Origin: Actinomycetota bacterium
Lineage (GTDB): Bacteria; Actinomycetota; Actinomycetes; Actinomycetales; Microbacteriaceae
Direction: 5' to 3'
DNA: 64,000 bases
Assembly: GCA_020160915.1 (NCBI GenBank)
Contig: JAIUPK010000004.1
Location: 124,001 to 188,000, forward strand
The translations under genes and the position numbers were made by a program. Of the stretch, positions 9,162 through 18,415 are shown piece after piece (the stretch's first letter is position 1; each line of letters starts with the position of its first letter). The notes under the pieces are model-generated. The model was not told where the DNA came from. It did not search any database and saw nothing but the letters and a program-made list of their open reading frames with translations.

Positions 9162-10082
9162 ATGGAGTCCAGGAGCCTGTTCGTTCCCGACGGCCTGGCC
9201 GGTGACCGAGTGGATGCCGCGATCGCCAAGCTCCTCGGATTCTCGCGAACCTTCGCGGCCGAGGTTGCCGAAGCCGGGGGAGTCGAGCTCGATGGGGTCG
9301 TGCTCGGCAAGTCGGATCGGCTCACCGCCGGAGGCTGGCTGAGCGTCACGTGGACGCCCAAAACCGAGCCGTCGATCATTCCCGTGGTCGTCGCCGATCT
9401 CCGGATCGTTCACGATGATGACGACATCATCGTCATCGACAAGCCACCGGGAGTCGCGGCGCACCCGAGCCTGGGGTGGGATGGGCCGACCGTGCTCGGT
9501 GCCCTCGCCGGCGCGGGCTACCGGATCGCGACATCCGGCGCCGCCGAGCGCGCGGGAATCGTGCACAGACTCGACGTGGGCACGAGCGGGCTCATGGTCG
9601 TGGCCAAGAGCGAGTCCGCCTACTCGGCACTCAAGCGGGCCTTCCATGACCGCGAGGTGCGCAAGATCTATCACGCCGTGGTTCAGGGCCACCCCGACCC
9701 CCTCGCGGGCACGATCGACGCTCCCATCGGTCGACACCCCGGTGCGAGCTGGAAGTTCGCGATCACTGCCGACGGCAAGCCGAGCGTGACGCACTACGAG
9801 ACGCTCGAGGCGTTCCCCTCGGCGGCGCTGCTCGAGATCGAGTTGGAGACGGGTCGTACTCACCAGATTCGGGTGCACATGGCGGCGCAGCGGCATCCGT
9901 GCGTGGGAGACGCCATGTACGGCGCTGATCCTTCGATCTCCTCTCGACTCGGCCTCACGCGCCAGTGGCTGCACGCCTTCCGGCTGGGGTTCGAGCATCC
10001 GGCGACCGGCGAGTTCGTGGAGTTCTCGAGCGACTATCCGCCCGACCTTCAACACGCACTTGAGGTGCTTCGCGGCGACTAG
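9162..10082 (+). CDS. rluD: RluA/RluD-family pseudouridine synthase
   Basis: Converts specific uridines to pseudouridine in rRNA, most likely the helix-69 sites of 23S rRNA if it is RluD. It has an N-terminal S4 RNA-binding domain (about 15-75). The catalytic domain carries HRLDVGTSG at 135-143 with catalytic D138. [10 protein letters not shown] is the second family motif. 306 residues. Starts five bases after the lspA stop, the conserved lspA-rluD pairing. The exact target site cannot be told from sequence. Confidence 0.88.
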   Translation: MESRSLFVPDGLAGDRVDAAIAKLLGFSRTFAAEVAEAGGVELDGVVLGKSDRLTAGGWLSVTWTPKTEPSIIPVVVADLRIVHDDDDIIVIDKPPGVAAHPSLGWDGPTVLGALAGAGYRIATSGAAERAGIVHRLDVGTSGLMVVAKSESAYSALKRAFHDREVRKIYHAVVQGHPDPLAGTIDAPIGRHPGASWKFAITADGKPSVTHYETLEAFPSAALLEIELETGRTHQIRVHMAAQRHPCVGDAMYGADPSISSRLGLTRQWLHAFRLGFEHPATGEFVEFSSDYPPDLQHALEVLRGD

Positions 10083-10153
10083 GCGCGTCGGGGATGACCC
10101 CGGTCTGACACACGCCTACAGTGGTAGTCCACCCCGATAGCGAAGAGACACCA

Positions 10154-13100
10154 GTGGCATCCTCAGACTCATTCGTGCACCTCCACGTGCACAGCGAGTA
10201 CTCCATGCTCGACGGTGCCGCGCGGGTGGGCGAGCTCATGAAAGCGGTGTCGACCGAGGGGATGCCCGCAGTCGCCGTCACCGACCATGGCAACATGTTC
10301 GGCGCCTACGACTTCTGGAAGCAGGCGACCGCCAACGGCGTCAAGCCGATCATCGGCACCGAGGCGTACATCACTCCGGGAACCCACCGCAGCGACAAGT
10401 CGCGGGTGCGCTGGGGGTCCAGCCAGCAGGGCCAGGACGACGTCGGTGGTTCGGGTTCGTACACCCACATGACCCTGCTCTCGGAGAACAACGAGGGCAT
10501 GCACAACCTGTTCCGGCTCTCCTCGCTGGCATCGATCGAGGGGTACTACTTCAAGCCCCGCATGGACCGCGAGCTTCTCAGCCGCTACGCACCAGGCCTC
10601 ATCGCGACCACGGGATGCGTCGGCGGTGAGGTGCAGACCCGCCTACGCCTCGGCCAGTACGAGGAGGCCAAGAAGGCCGCCGCGGAGTTCCAGGACATCT
10701 TCGGCAAGGGCAACTTCTTCGCCGAGATCATGGACCACGGCATCGACATCGAGAAGCGCACGATGCGTGACCTCATCCGGTTGGCGAAGGAACTCGATCT
10801 GCCACTCGTGGCGACCAATGACCTGCATTACACGCACGCGCACGACGCGACCGCTCACGCCGCGCTGCTGTGCGTGCAGTCAGCGTCGACCCTCGACGAC
10901 CCGAATCGCTTCAAGTTCGACTCCGAGGAGTTCTACCTCAAGTCGGCTGCGCAGATGCGCGACCTGTTCCGCGACTATCCCGAGGCCTGCGACAACACCC
11001 TGCTGATCGCGGAGCGCTGCGAGGTCAACTTCGAGAAGCGGGACCTGATGCCCCGGTTCCCGGTGCCCGACGGGGAGACCGAGGCATCCTGGTTCGAGAA
11101 GGAGGTGGCGACGGGGATGCGACGCCGCTTCCCGCAGGGACCGAGCGAAGCCCATCTGGCGCAGGCCAAGTACGAGGTCGACGTCATCACGACGATGGGC
11201 TTCCCGGGCTACTTCCTGGTGGTGGCTGACTTCATCGCCTGGGCGAAGAGCCAGGGCATTCGCGTGGGGCCGGGGCGTGGCTCGGCCGCCGGATCGATGG
11301 CCTCGTACGCCATGGGGATCACCGAGCTCGACCCGCTGGCACACGGCCTCATCTTCGAGCGCTTTCTCAATCCGGAGCGCGTGTCCATGCCCGATGTCGA
11401 TGTGGACTTCGACGACCGCCGGCGTCCCGAAGTCATCAGGTACGTCACCGAGAAGTACGGTGACGACCGGGTCGCGCAGATCGTCACCTACGGCACGATC
11501 AAGGCCAAGCAGGCCCTCAAGGACTCTGCGCGAGTACTGGGTATGCCGTACTCGGTGGGGGAGAAGCTCACGAAGGCGATGCCCCCGGCCATCATGGGCA
11601 AGGACATCTCACTCGGCGACGTGCTCAACAAGGAGGCGGAGCGCTACAAGGAGGCGGCCGATCTTCGGGCGCTCATCGAGACTGATCCCGAGTCCGCTCG
11701 CGTGTTCGAGACTGCCCGGGGCATCGAGAACCTCAAGCGCCAATGGGGCGTGCACGCGGCCGGCGTGCTCATGTCGGCCGAGCCCCTGATCGACGTGCTG
11801 CCGATCATGCGTCGTGAGGATGACGGCGCCATCATCACCCAGTTCGACCAGCCGCCGCTCGAAGACCTCGGTCTGCTGAAGATGGACTTCCTAGGCCTGC
11901 GCAACCTGACCGTCATCGAGGATGCCCTGCGCATGATCGAAGCGAACACGGGTGCCCCCCTGAAGATCGAGGAACTCGACCTGGACGCCGACCAGTCGAC
12001 CTACGACCTGTTGGCGCGGGGCGAGACGCTCGGGGTGTTCCAGCTGGATGGCGGGCCGATGCGGGCCCTCCTCAAGCAGCTCAAGCCCACCAACTTCGAG
12101 GACATCTCCGCCGTCATCGCGCTCTACCGTCCCGGGCCGATGGGCATGAACTCGCACACCAAGTACGCCCTGCGCAAGAACGGACTCGAGCAGGTGGATG
12201 CGATCCACCCCGAACTCGAGGAGCCCCTGCGCGACATCCTCGGCACCACCTTCGGTCTGATCGTGTACCAGGAGCAGGTCATGAGCGTCGCCCAGAAGGT
12301 CGCGGGATTCTCACTCGGCCAGGCCGACGTGCTCCGGCGGGCCATGGGCAAGAAGAAGAAGGAGGAGCTCGACAAGCAGTACGCCGCCTTCGAGTCGGGC
12401 ATGGTCGGCAACGGGTACAGCACGGGTGCCGTCAAGGTGCTCTGGGAAACCCTGATGCCCTTCGCCGACTACGCCTTCAACAAGGCTCACAGCGCCGGCT
12501 ACGGCGTGCTGAGCTACTGGACGGCGTACCTCAAGGCGAATCATCCGGCCGAGTACATGGCGGCCCTGCTCACGAGCGTCGGCGACTCCAAGGACAAGCT
12601 CGGGATGTACCTCAGCGAGTGCCGTCGCATGGGCATCAAGGTGCTCGCGCCCGACGTGAACGAGTCGAGTGCCGACTTCACCGCGACGGGCACCGACGTG
12701 CGCTTCGGCCTGGGTGCCGTGCGCAACGTCGGATTCGCCGTCGTCGAACTCATCGCGCGGGCGCGTGCGGAGAAGGGTGCCTTCACCAGTTTCCACGACT
12801 TCCTGCGCAAGGTTCCGATCCAGGTGGCCAACAAGCGCACGGTCGAATCGCTCATCAAGGCCGGCGCGTTCGACTCTCTCGGAGCCACTCGGCGCGCGCT
12901 ACTGGAGATCCACGAAGACGCGGTCGACTCCGCGGTGAGCCTCAAGCGCAACGAAGCCAACGGCCAGGTCGGATTCGACTTCGACAGTCTCTGGGACGAG
13001 CCGGAGGCGGTGGATCACATCCCGGAGCGACCCGAGTGGTCCAAGCGCGACAAACTGGCCTTCGAGCGCGAGATGCTGGGACTCTACGTCTCCGACCACC

Positions 13101-13672
13101 CGCTTGCGGGTCTCGAGACTCAGCTCGCGAAGCACCAGACGGCATCCATCACCGAGATCCTCGGCGGTGACGTTGCTGGAGACGGTGAGCATGTCACGAT
13201 CGCCGGGCTGGTCACGAGCGTGCAGCACCGGGTGGCCCGCAACAGCGGCAACCAGTACGGAATCGTGACGGTCGAGGACTTCGCAGGAGAGATCAGCGTC
13301 ATGTTCCTGGGCAAGACGTACCAGGAGTTCTCACCCGGCCTGACCAACGACTCCATCGTCGTGATTCGCGGACGAGTGAGTGTGCGAGACGACGGCATGA
13401 ACCTGCACGCCGTGAGCATGTTCACGCCTGACACCGGCCCGAGTCTGGGATCGGGTCCGATCGTGATCTCGGTTCCCGAGCATCGTGCAACGACCGATAT
13501 CGTCTCCGCCCTCAACGACGTGCTGATCAGGCACGCGGGAGACAACGAAGTGCGGCTCAAACTGCTCAAGGGCACCAGCGCGAGAGTCTTCGAGATTCCC
13601 TACCCGGTCACCGTCTCGGCCGATCTCTACGGAGAACTGAAGACCCTGCTCGGTCCCAACTGCCTCAGCTAG
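10154..13672 (+). CDS. dnaE: DnaE, DNA polymerase III alpha subunit (replicative)
   Basis: Main replicative polymerase of the C family. The N-terminal PHP domain begins FVHLHVHSEYSMLDGA. The polymerase core has GPGRGSAAGS and the catalytic aspartates of PDVDVDFDD. Then come the helix-hairpin-helix region, the tandem beta-binding domain and a C-terminal OB fold (VTIAGLVTSVQHRV). No intein is visible. GTG 10154 was chosen (MASSDSFVHLHVH, 1172 residues), as it matches DnaE1 starts; GTG 10121 would add 11 unlikely residues. It is DnaE1 rather than DnaE2, judging by length and PHP motif. The stop overlaps the convergent gene's stop in CTAG. Confidence 0.95.
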   Translation: MASSDSFVHLHVHSEYSMLDGAARVGELMKAVSTEGMPAVAVTDHGNMFGAYDFWKQATANGVKPIIGTEAYITPGTHRSDKSRVRWGSSQQGQDDVGGSGSYTHMTLLSENNEGMHNLFRLSSLASIEGYYFKPRMDRELLSRYAPGLIATTGCVGGEVQTRLRLGQYEEAKKAAAEFQDIFGKGNFFAEIMDHGIDIEKRTMRDLIRLAKELDLPLVATNDLHYTHAHDATAHAALLCVQSASTLDDPNRFKFDSEEFYLKSAAQMRDLFRDYPEACDNTLLIAERCEVNFEKRDLMPRFPVPDGETEASWFEKEVATGMRRRFPQGPSEAHLAQAKYEVDVITTMGFPGYFLVVADFIAWAKSQGIRVGPGRGSAAGSMASYAMGITELDPLAHGLIFERFLNPERVSMPDVDVDFDDRRRPEVIRYVTEKYGDDRVAQIVTYGTIKAKQALKDSARVLGMPYSVGEKLTKAMPPAIMGKDISLGDVLNKEAERYKEAADLRALIETDPESARVFETARGIENLKRQWGVHAAGVLMSAEPLIDVLPIMRREDDGAIITQFDQPPLEDLGLLKMDFLGLRNLTVIEDALRMIEANTGAPLKIEELDLDADQSTYDLLARGETLGVFQLDGGPMRALLKQLKPTNFEDISAVIALYRPGPMGMNSHTKYALRKNGLEQVDAIHPELEEPLRDILGTTFGLIVYQEQVMSVAQKVAGFSLGQADVLRRAMGKKKKEELDKQYAAFESGMVGNGYSTGAVKVLWETLMPFADYAFNKAHSAGYGVLSYWTAYLKANHPAEYMAALLTSVGDSKDKLGMYLSECRRMGIKVLAPDVNESSADFTATGTDVRFGLGAVRNVGFAVVELIARARAEKGAFTSFHDFLRKVPIQVANKRTVESLIKAGAFDSLGATRRALLEIHEDAVDSAVSLKRNEANGQVGFDFDSLWDEPEAVDHIPERPEWSKRDKLAFEREMLGLYVSDHPLAGLETQLAKHQTASITEILGGDVAGDGEHVTIAGLVTSVQHRVARNSGNQYGIVTVEDFAGEISVMFLGKTYQEFSPGLTNDSIVVIRGRVSVRDDGMNLHAVSMFTPDTGPSLGSGPIVISVPEHRATTDIVSALNDVLIRHAGDNEVRLKLLKGTSARVFEIPYPVTVSADLYGELKTLLGPNCLS

Positions 13673-14175
13673 GCGGTTGGTCCGGGGCGCAGGTACTGCC
13701 GCTCGTGATACAGCAGTGCCTCGTCGGGCTCACCGAGCCCGCCGTCCACGACCTCGACGACGATCACGGCATTCTGGTGCACGGGGTGCACGGCGATGAT
13801 GCGGCCGATCATCCACGCTGTGACGCCATCGAGCAGCGGGAGTCCGTCGGGGCCCGGATGCCAGTGCTCGCCCTCGAAGCGCACGTCGTGGTCTCCCGCC
13901 ATCCGCTGGGCAAGGTGCCGGGTGCGCGGACCGAGCATGTGGATGACCACCCGATTGCCCACGGTCATCGCAGGCCACGCGGTCGAGATGCGAGCCATGT
14001 TGAAGGTCGCCAGCGGGGGAGTGGCAGCGAGGGAGGCGAGTGATGTCGCGGTGAATCCCACCGGTCGCCCGTCAGGGGCGAGAGATGTGATTGCGGCGAC
14101 ACCGGCGGCATGCCTGCGGAACGCCTGGATGAAGGCTTCGCGACCGGCTTCGGGCTCGGGTGTGTGATCGCTCAT
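13669..14175 (-). CDS. flavin reductase-like FMN-binding protein
   Basis: 168-residue protein of the flavin reductase-like domain family (HpaC/RutF type). These reduce FMN or FAD with NAD(P)H, often for a partner monooxygenase. Motifs: FRRHAAGVAAITS near the start, GFTATSLASLAATPPLATF, and a GGLGEPDEALLYH region late. The start ATG at 14175 fits the domain boundary; the frame stays open far upstream but antisense to hisD. No monooxygenase lies nearby, so its partner is unknown. It is convergent with dnaE and its stop shares CTAG with the dnaE stop. Confidence 0.82.
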   Translation of the reverse strand: MSDHTPEPEAGREAFIQAFRRHAAGVAAITSLAPDGRPVGFTATSLASLAATPPLATFNMARISTAWPAMTVGNRVVIHMLGPRTRHLAQRMAGDHDVRFEGEHWHPGPDGLPLLDGVTAWMIGRIIAVHPVHQNAVIVVEVVDGGLGEPDEALLYHERQYLRPGPTA

Positions 14176-14244
14176 GACATCACGAGTCAAGCACGCACGG
14201 CCGTGCGCTATTCCCACTCGGCCACGAACTAGCATTGACAGGCC
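14176..14244. promoter_or_regulatory. divergent promoter region, flavin reductase / hisD, with a 14-bp palindrome
   Basis: CGCACGGCCGTGCG at 14194-14207 is a perfect palindrome midway between the two divergent genes. TAGCAT at 14230-14235 lies nine bases before the hisD ATG and is a likely -10 box. The palindrome may be an operator; this is inferred. Confidence 0.4.
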
Positions 14245-15555
14245 ATGATGCAGACGATCGACATCCGCACCCTCCAGCCGAGCCGCAGCGAACTCGCCCG
14301 ACTCGTTCCCCGAGCGAGCACCGATGTGGCTGCCGCAACCGAGTCTGCTGCCGCTCTGATCGACGATGTTCGAGCCCGCGGCGAGCTGGCCCTGCTCGAG
14401 CAGGCCGAGAAGCTGGACGGCGTTCGACCCCCGCATGTTCGCGTGCACGCATCGGAGATCTCCGAGGCCGTGCGCCACCTCGTTCCGCAGGTGCGCGACG
14501 CCCTCGAGTCGGCGATCGAACGGGTGCGTACCGCGACCCGGGCGCAGGTGCCCGCCGGATCGGTCACGGTGATTGCTCCCGGCGCCGAGGTCATCCAACG
14601 CTGGCAGCCGGTCGGCCGCGTGGGGTTGTATGTTCCCGGCGGCAAGGCCGTCTATCCCTCGAGCGTCGTCATGAACGTCGTGCCCGCACAGGTCGCCGGG
14701 GTTCGCTCTGTCGCGCTCGCCTCCCCACCGCAGAAGGCGTTCGGCGGTGCCATCCACCCCACCATCCTCGGCGCGGCCGGGCTGCTCGGCGTCGATGAGA
14801 TCTACGCGATGGGCGGGGCAGGAGCCATCGGCGCCCTCGCCTACGGTGTGCCGTCCATCGGCCTCGATCCCGTTGACATCATCACTGGCCCGGGCAACAT
14901 CTACGTCGCCGCCGCCAAGCGACTGGTGCGCGGCGTCGCCGGTATCGACTCCGAGGCGGGCCCCACCGAGATCCTCGTCATCGCCGACGCCTCCGCCGAC
15001 CCCGTACTCGTCGCTGCCGATCTCGTCAGCCAGGCCGAGCACGACGAGCTTGCCGCCGCGGTACTGGTCACCGATTCACCCGAGCTGGCGGGCGCGGTCG
15101 CCGCCGAGGTCGAGCGGATCGCGGCGTCCGCCCACCATGGCGACCGGGTGCGCACCGCGCTTGCCGGGCAGCAGTCAGCGATCGTGCTGGTCGCCGATCT
15201 GGAAGCGGCGGCCGCCTTCAGCAACGCCTACGGGCCGGAGCACCTCGAGATCCAGACCGAGGTGCCGGGCGAGGTCCTCGACTTCATCGACAACGCCGGT
15301 GCGATCTTCCTCGGTGCGCACTCGCCGGTGAGCCTGGGTGACTACCTCGCGGGCTCCAATCACGTGCTGCCCACCGGCGGGCAGTCCCGGTTCTCCTCGG
15401 GCCTCGGCGCCTACACGTTCCTGAGGCCCCAGCAGGTCATCCAGTACGACCGACCGGCCCTCGAGGCGGTCTCGCGGGCGATCGTCGATCTGAGCACTGC
15501 CGAGGACCTGCCCGCGCACGGTGCGGCGGTCACCGCCAGGTTCACCGAAACGTAG
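14245..15555 (+). CDS. hisD: HisD, histidinol dehydrogenase
   Basis: Zinc-dependent NAD enzyme catalysing the last two steps of histidine synthesis (histidinol to histidine). 436 residues, with GRVGLYVPGGKAVYPSSVVMN, AIGALAYGVPSI, the GPGNIYVAAAKR NAD region, GPTEILVIAD, and YGPEHLEIQ, in which the histidine is a zinc or catalytic residue. ATG ATG start; the first is used. No other his genes are adjacent in this window. A -10-like TAGCAT lies nine bases before the start. Confidence 0.95.
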   Translation: MMQTIDIRTLQPSRSELARLVPRASTDVAAATESAAALIDDVRARGELALLEQAEKLDGVRPPHVRVHASEISEAVRHLVPQVRDALESAIERVRTATRAQVPAGSVTVIAPGAEVIQRWQPVGRVGLYVPGGKAVYPSSVVMNVVPAQVAGVRSVALASPPQKAFGGAIHPTILGAAGLLGVDEIYAMGGAGAIGALAYGVPSIGLDPVDIITGPGNIYVAAAKRLVRGVAGIDSEAGPTEILVIADASADPVLVAADLVSQAEHDELAAAVLVTDSPELAGAVAAEVERIAASAHHGDRVRTALAGQQSAIVLVADLEAAAAFSNAYGPEHLEIQTEVPGEVLDFIDNAGAIFLGAHSPVSLGDYLAGSNHVLPTGGQSRFSSGLGAYTFLRPQQVIQYDRPALEAVSRAIVDLSTAEDLPAHGAAVTARFTET

Positions 15556-15573
15556 GCGTATCCTTGGGGCACC

Positions 15574-16044
15574 ATGTTCTGCCCCTTCTGCCGTCACCCC
15601 GACAGTCGCGTCATCGACTCCCGCACGAGTGACGACGGGCTGTCGATCCGTCGCCGCCGTCAGTGCCCCGAGTGCGGTCGCCGCTTCTCCACCACGGAGA
15701 CCGCCAGCCTCAGCGTGATCAAGCGAAACGGTGTGGTCGAGCCCTTCAGCCGGGAGAAGATCGTCGCTGGGGTGCGCAAGGCCTGCCAGGGACGCCCGGT
15801 GACCGACACGGATCTCGCGGTTCTCGCGCAGCGCGTCGAGGAGACCATCCGCGCGACCGGTGCCGCCCAGATCGAGGCTAACGACATCGGGCTGGCGATC
15901 CTGACCCCGCTGCGCGAGCTTGATGAGGTCGCCTACCTGCGGTTCGCCAGCGTCTACCAGGCCTTCGAGTCGCTGGAGGACTTCGAGTCCGCGATCACCC
16001 TGTTGCGCGTCGACCACGAACAGTCGGAGACCCCAACCAGCTGA
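15574..16044 (+). CDS. nrdR: NrdR, transcriptional repressor of ribonucleotide reductase
   Basis: Zinc-ribbon plus ATP-cone repressor that senses ATP and dATP and binds NrdR boxes before nrd operons. Zinc ligands C3, C6, C31 and C34 are all present. The ATP cone runs from about residue 46 ([22 protein letters not shown]) to 136. 156 residues. TATCCT (15559-15564) lies nine bases before the ATG and there is no clear ribosome-binding site, so a near-leaderless message is likely. No nrd genes lie in this window. Confidence 0.95.
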   Translation: MFCPFCRHPDSRVIDSRTSDDGLSIRRRRQCPECGRRFSTTETASLSVIKRNGVVEPFSREKIVAGVRKACQGRPVTDTDLAVLAQRVEETIRATGAAQIEANDIGLAILTPLRELDEVAYLRFASVYQAFESLEDFESAITLLRVDHEQSETPTS

Positions 16045-16063
16045 CCGATAGCCTGTCCTCAGC

Positions 16064-17095
16064 ATGTATCGGATCTTCTTCACCCTGGTTCTCTCGCGGA
16101 TCGATCCCGAGCGCGCACACCGGCTCGCCTATGCGGTGATTCGCGCCCTCCCGGCGCTCGGTGTCGGAGCGCTGGTGCGCCGATTCACACGCCCGTCCGT
16201 GGAGCTCTCGGTCGCAACCCTCGGCCTGACCTTCGACTCTCCGTTCGGTGTTGCGGCCGGCTTCGACAAGGAGGGCACCGCGATCCGTGGACTCGGTCAG
16301 CTCGGCTTCGGTCATGTCGAGGTCGGTACCATCACCGCGCTCGCCCAACCGGGTAATCCGAAGCCGCGACTCTTCCGTCTTGTGGCCGACCGGGCCGTGA
16401 TCAACCGGATGGGGTTCAACAACCACGGGGCGGCGGCTGCGACCCCGGTGATCGCCAAGGCAGTCGCGCGCCGAGCCCGGCCGATCGTCGGGGTGAACAT
16501 CGGCAAGTCTCGTGCTGTCGACGTGGATGACGCGGTCGCCGACTACCTCGAGAGCACTCGACTTCTCGCGCCTCACGCCGACTACCTCGTGGTCAATGTC
16601 AGCTCCCCGAACACCCCGGGACTGCGCGGACTCCAGGAGCTCGACAAGCTCGCCCCTCTGCTCACGGCGGTCAAGAAGGCCGCCGGCGACACACCCGTGC
16701 TGGTGAAGATCGCCCCCGATCTCACCGACGAGCAGGCGGGGCGCATTGCGGCGCTGGCCGTTCGTGAGCTCGACGGCATCATTGCGACCAATACGACGCT
16801 GTCGAGGGAGGGGCTTGAGACCGCGGCATCCGTCGTCGAGACCGCCGGCGCCGGGGGACTGTCCGGACCGCCCGTCGCGTCGCGGTCGTTGGAGCTGCTC
16901 AGGCTCATCCGCTCGATCGTACCGAGCGAGTTCTGCGTCATCTCGGTCGGAGGAGTGGAGTCGGCCGCCGATGTCGCCGAGCGACTCGAGGCGGGCGCAA
17001 CCCTCGTGCAGGGCTACACGGCGTTCCTCTACCGTGGCCCCTTGTGGGCACGACAGATCAATCGCGGCCTGGCAAGGCTGCGTTCGACGGCGTGA
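16064..17095 (+). CDS. pyrD: PyrD, class 2 (quinone) dihydroorotate dehydrogenase
   Basis: Membrane-associated FMN enzyme oxidising dihydroorotate to orotate with quinone, in pyrimidine synthesis. The class 2 N-terminal helix (DPERAHRLAYAVIRALP) is present. FMN and substrate motifs: FGVAAGFDKEG, NRMGFNNHGA, VNVSSPNTPGLR with the class 2 catalytic serine region, and TNTT then GGLSGPP. 343 residues. TAGCCT (16049-16054) lies nine bases before the ATG. The stop codon is in the loop of a terminator hairpin. Confidence 0.94.
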   Translation: MYRIFFTLVLSRIDPERAHRLAYAVIRALPALGVGALVRRFTRPSVELSVATLGLTFDSPFGVAAGFDKEGTAIRGLGQLGFGHVEVGTITALAQPGNPKPRLFRLVADRAVINRMGFNNHGAAAATPVIAKAVARRARPIVGVNIGKSRAVDVDDAVADYLESTRLLAPHADYLVVNVSSPNTPGLRGLQELDKLAPLLTAVKKAAGDTPVLVKIAPDLTDEQAGRIAALAVRELDGIIATNTTLSREGLETAASVVETAGAGGLSGPPVASRSLELLRLIRSIVPSEFCVISVGGVESAADVAERLEAGATLVQGYTAFLYRGPLWARQINRGLARLRSTA

Positions 17096-17116
17096 CGTCG
17101 ACCGCAGCCTTGCCAG
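17069..17116. terminator. terminator between convergent pyrD and the ABC permease
   Basis: CTGGCAAGGCTGCG at 17069-17082 pairs with its near-complement ending at 17116, and CGACG (17085-17089) with CGTCG (17096-17100). This gives about 20 pairs with one mismatch. The six-base loop holds the pyrD TGA. It could act in both directions. Confidence 0.7.
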
Positions 17117-17119
17117 TTC

Positions 17120-18415
17120 CTACTCGTACCTGAGCGAGTCGATGGGGCTCTGGCGTGCCGCCTTGGCCGCCGGAAGCACCGCCGCCACCAGAGCGATGGC
17201 CATCACGAGCAAGATCACCGAGATGATCGAGATCGGGGTGAATGCGATGAGCTGGAGACCGACGAGACCGGACAGGAATCCGTTGGCGAGCACGGAGCTG
17301 ATGACCGAACCCAGCGCGATTCCTACGGCCGAGCCGATCGCGCTGCCCAAGAATCCGATGAACACCGCCTCAGCGCTGAAGAGGGCGAAGATGCGACTAC
17401 CGCTCATGCCCATCGCCTTCATGAGACCGATCTCCCGCGTGCGTTCCTGCACGCTCATCAGCAGCGTGTTGACGATGCCGAATCCGGCGGCCAGGAGGGC
17501 GATGACCGCGAACGCGTTGAGAACGAGGATGATCCCGTCGATCACGGTCTGGAAGGTGCCGATCTGATCCGACACGGTCGTACCCGAGTAGCCGGCCGCA
17601 GTGAGATCCTTCTTGATCGTCGAGACCTCCTGATCGGTGGATGCCGGATCGAAATGAGCGACAGCACTCGCGAACTCCTCCGTCGATGAAGCAGGAAGCC
17701 CCGTGCTCTGTGCATCGAACAGCTCGGTGGTGAGAGTGTCGTTCAGGGTCGCCGTGGTGCCGAACAGCGTCGGCTCCTGTACACCGACGATGGTGGCCGT
17801 CACGGTGTGCTGCTCGCGAAGGGCGTCCGTGATTCCGATCGTGACCTGCTGGCCGATCGCGCTGTCGTAGTCGGCGAACCCCATCGGCTCGATGTAGTCG
17901 GTGGGCAGGATGATCTCCGCAGTGGTCGAATCGCTGGTGAATCCGGATCCCGCCGCCAGGTCGACAGCGACGCGGCCGCCCAGGGCGCTCAGCGACAGCA
18001 CGAACTTGTCGTTGTCGCCCCACGACACGTAGTCGGGACTCACTCGCACTATCGGCTCGACCGAGGTGATGCCGTCGATCGCACCGATGGCGGTGATGTC
18101 ATCGTCGGTCAGGGCGACGACTGTCGCGCCCGGCTGTCCGGTGCCCGATGAGATCGTGGATGCCGCGTCCGGGTCGTACTTCTGCGGACCGTCGGATGTG
18201 GTCGCCGTCTCGGTGGGCTTGGTGACGGTCATCACGTCGGGTGCGCCCACAGCCGACACCTGCGTGTCGATGTAGTTGTTGATACCGGTGCCGAGCCCGT
18301 TGGTGATGGTCAGCGTGAAGGCACCGATGAAGATCGCGATCACCGTGAGCGTGGTGCGCAGGCGGCTGCGGAAGCTGTTGCCGATCGCGGTGCGCAGAAT
18401 GTCGAGGGCCTTCAT
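17120..18415 (-). CDS. ABC transporter permease, FtsX/MacB type
   Basis: 431 residues. One N-terminal membrane segment (about 20-42) is followed by a large extracytoplasmic MacB-type periplasmic domain (about 45-275). Three C-terminal segments of the FtsX domain come next, with the phrase SVQERTREIGLMKAMGMSGSRIF. These proteins do not move substrates through a channel but couple ATP use to extrusion or signalling (macrolide, peptide or lipoprotein export). The stop is just beyond the pyrD terminator. Partner of the ATPase upstream (four-base ATGA overlap). The substrate is unknown. Confidence 0.88.
   Translation of the reverse strand: MKALDILRTAIGNSFRSRLRTTLTVIAIFIGAFTLTITNGLGTGINNYIDTQVSAVGAPDVMTVTKPTETATTSDGPQKYDPDAASTISSGTGQPGATVVALTDDDITAIGAIDGITSVEPIVRVSPDYVSWGDNDKFVLSLSALGGRVAVDLAAGSGFTSDSTTAEIILPTDYIEPMGFADYDSAIGQQVTIGITDALREQHTVTATIVGVQEPTLFGTTATLNDTLTTELFDAQSTGLPASSTEEFASAVAHFDPASTDQEVSTIKKDLTAAGYSGTTVSDQIGTFQTVIDGIILVLNAFAVIALLAAGFGIVNTLLMSVQERTREIGLMKAMGMSGSRIFALFSAEAVFIGFLGSAIGSAVGIALGSVISSVLANGFLSGLVGLQLIAFTPISIISVILLVMAIALVAAVLPAAKAARQSPIDSLRYE

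Noticed and set aside
10089-10102. CGGGG-ATGA-CCCCG hairpin after rluD
   Set aside because: Only five pairs and no U-run; too weak to call a terminator.
14176-15042. Upstream extension of the flavin reductase frame to 457 codons
   Set aside because: It runs antisense to hisD; the conserved domain begins right after ATG 14175.
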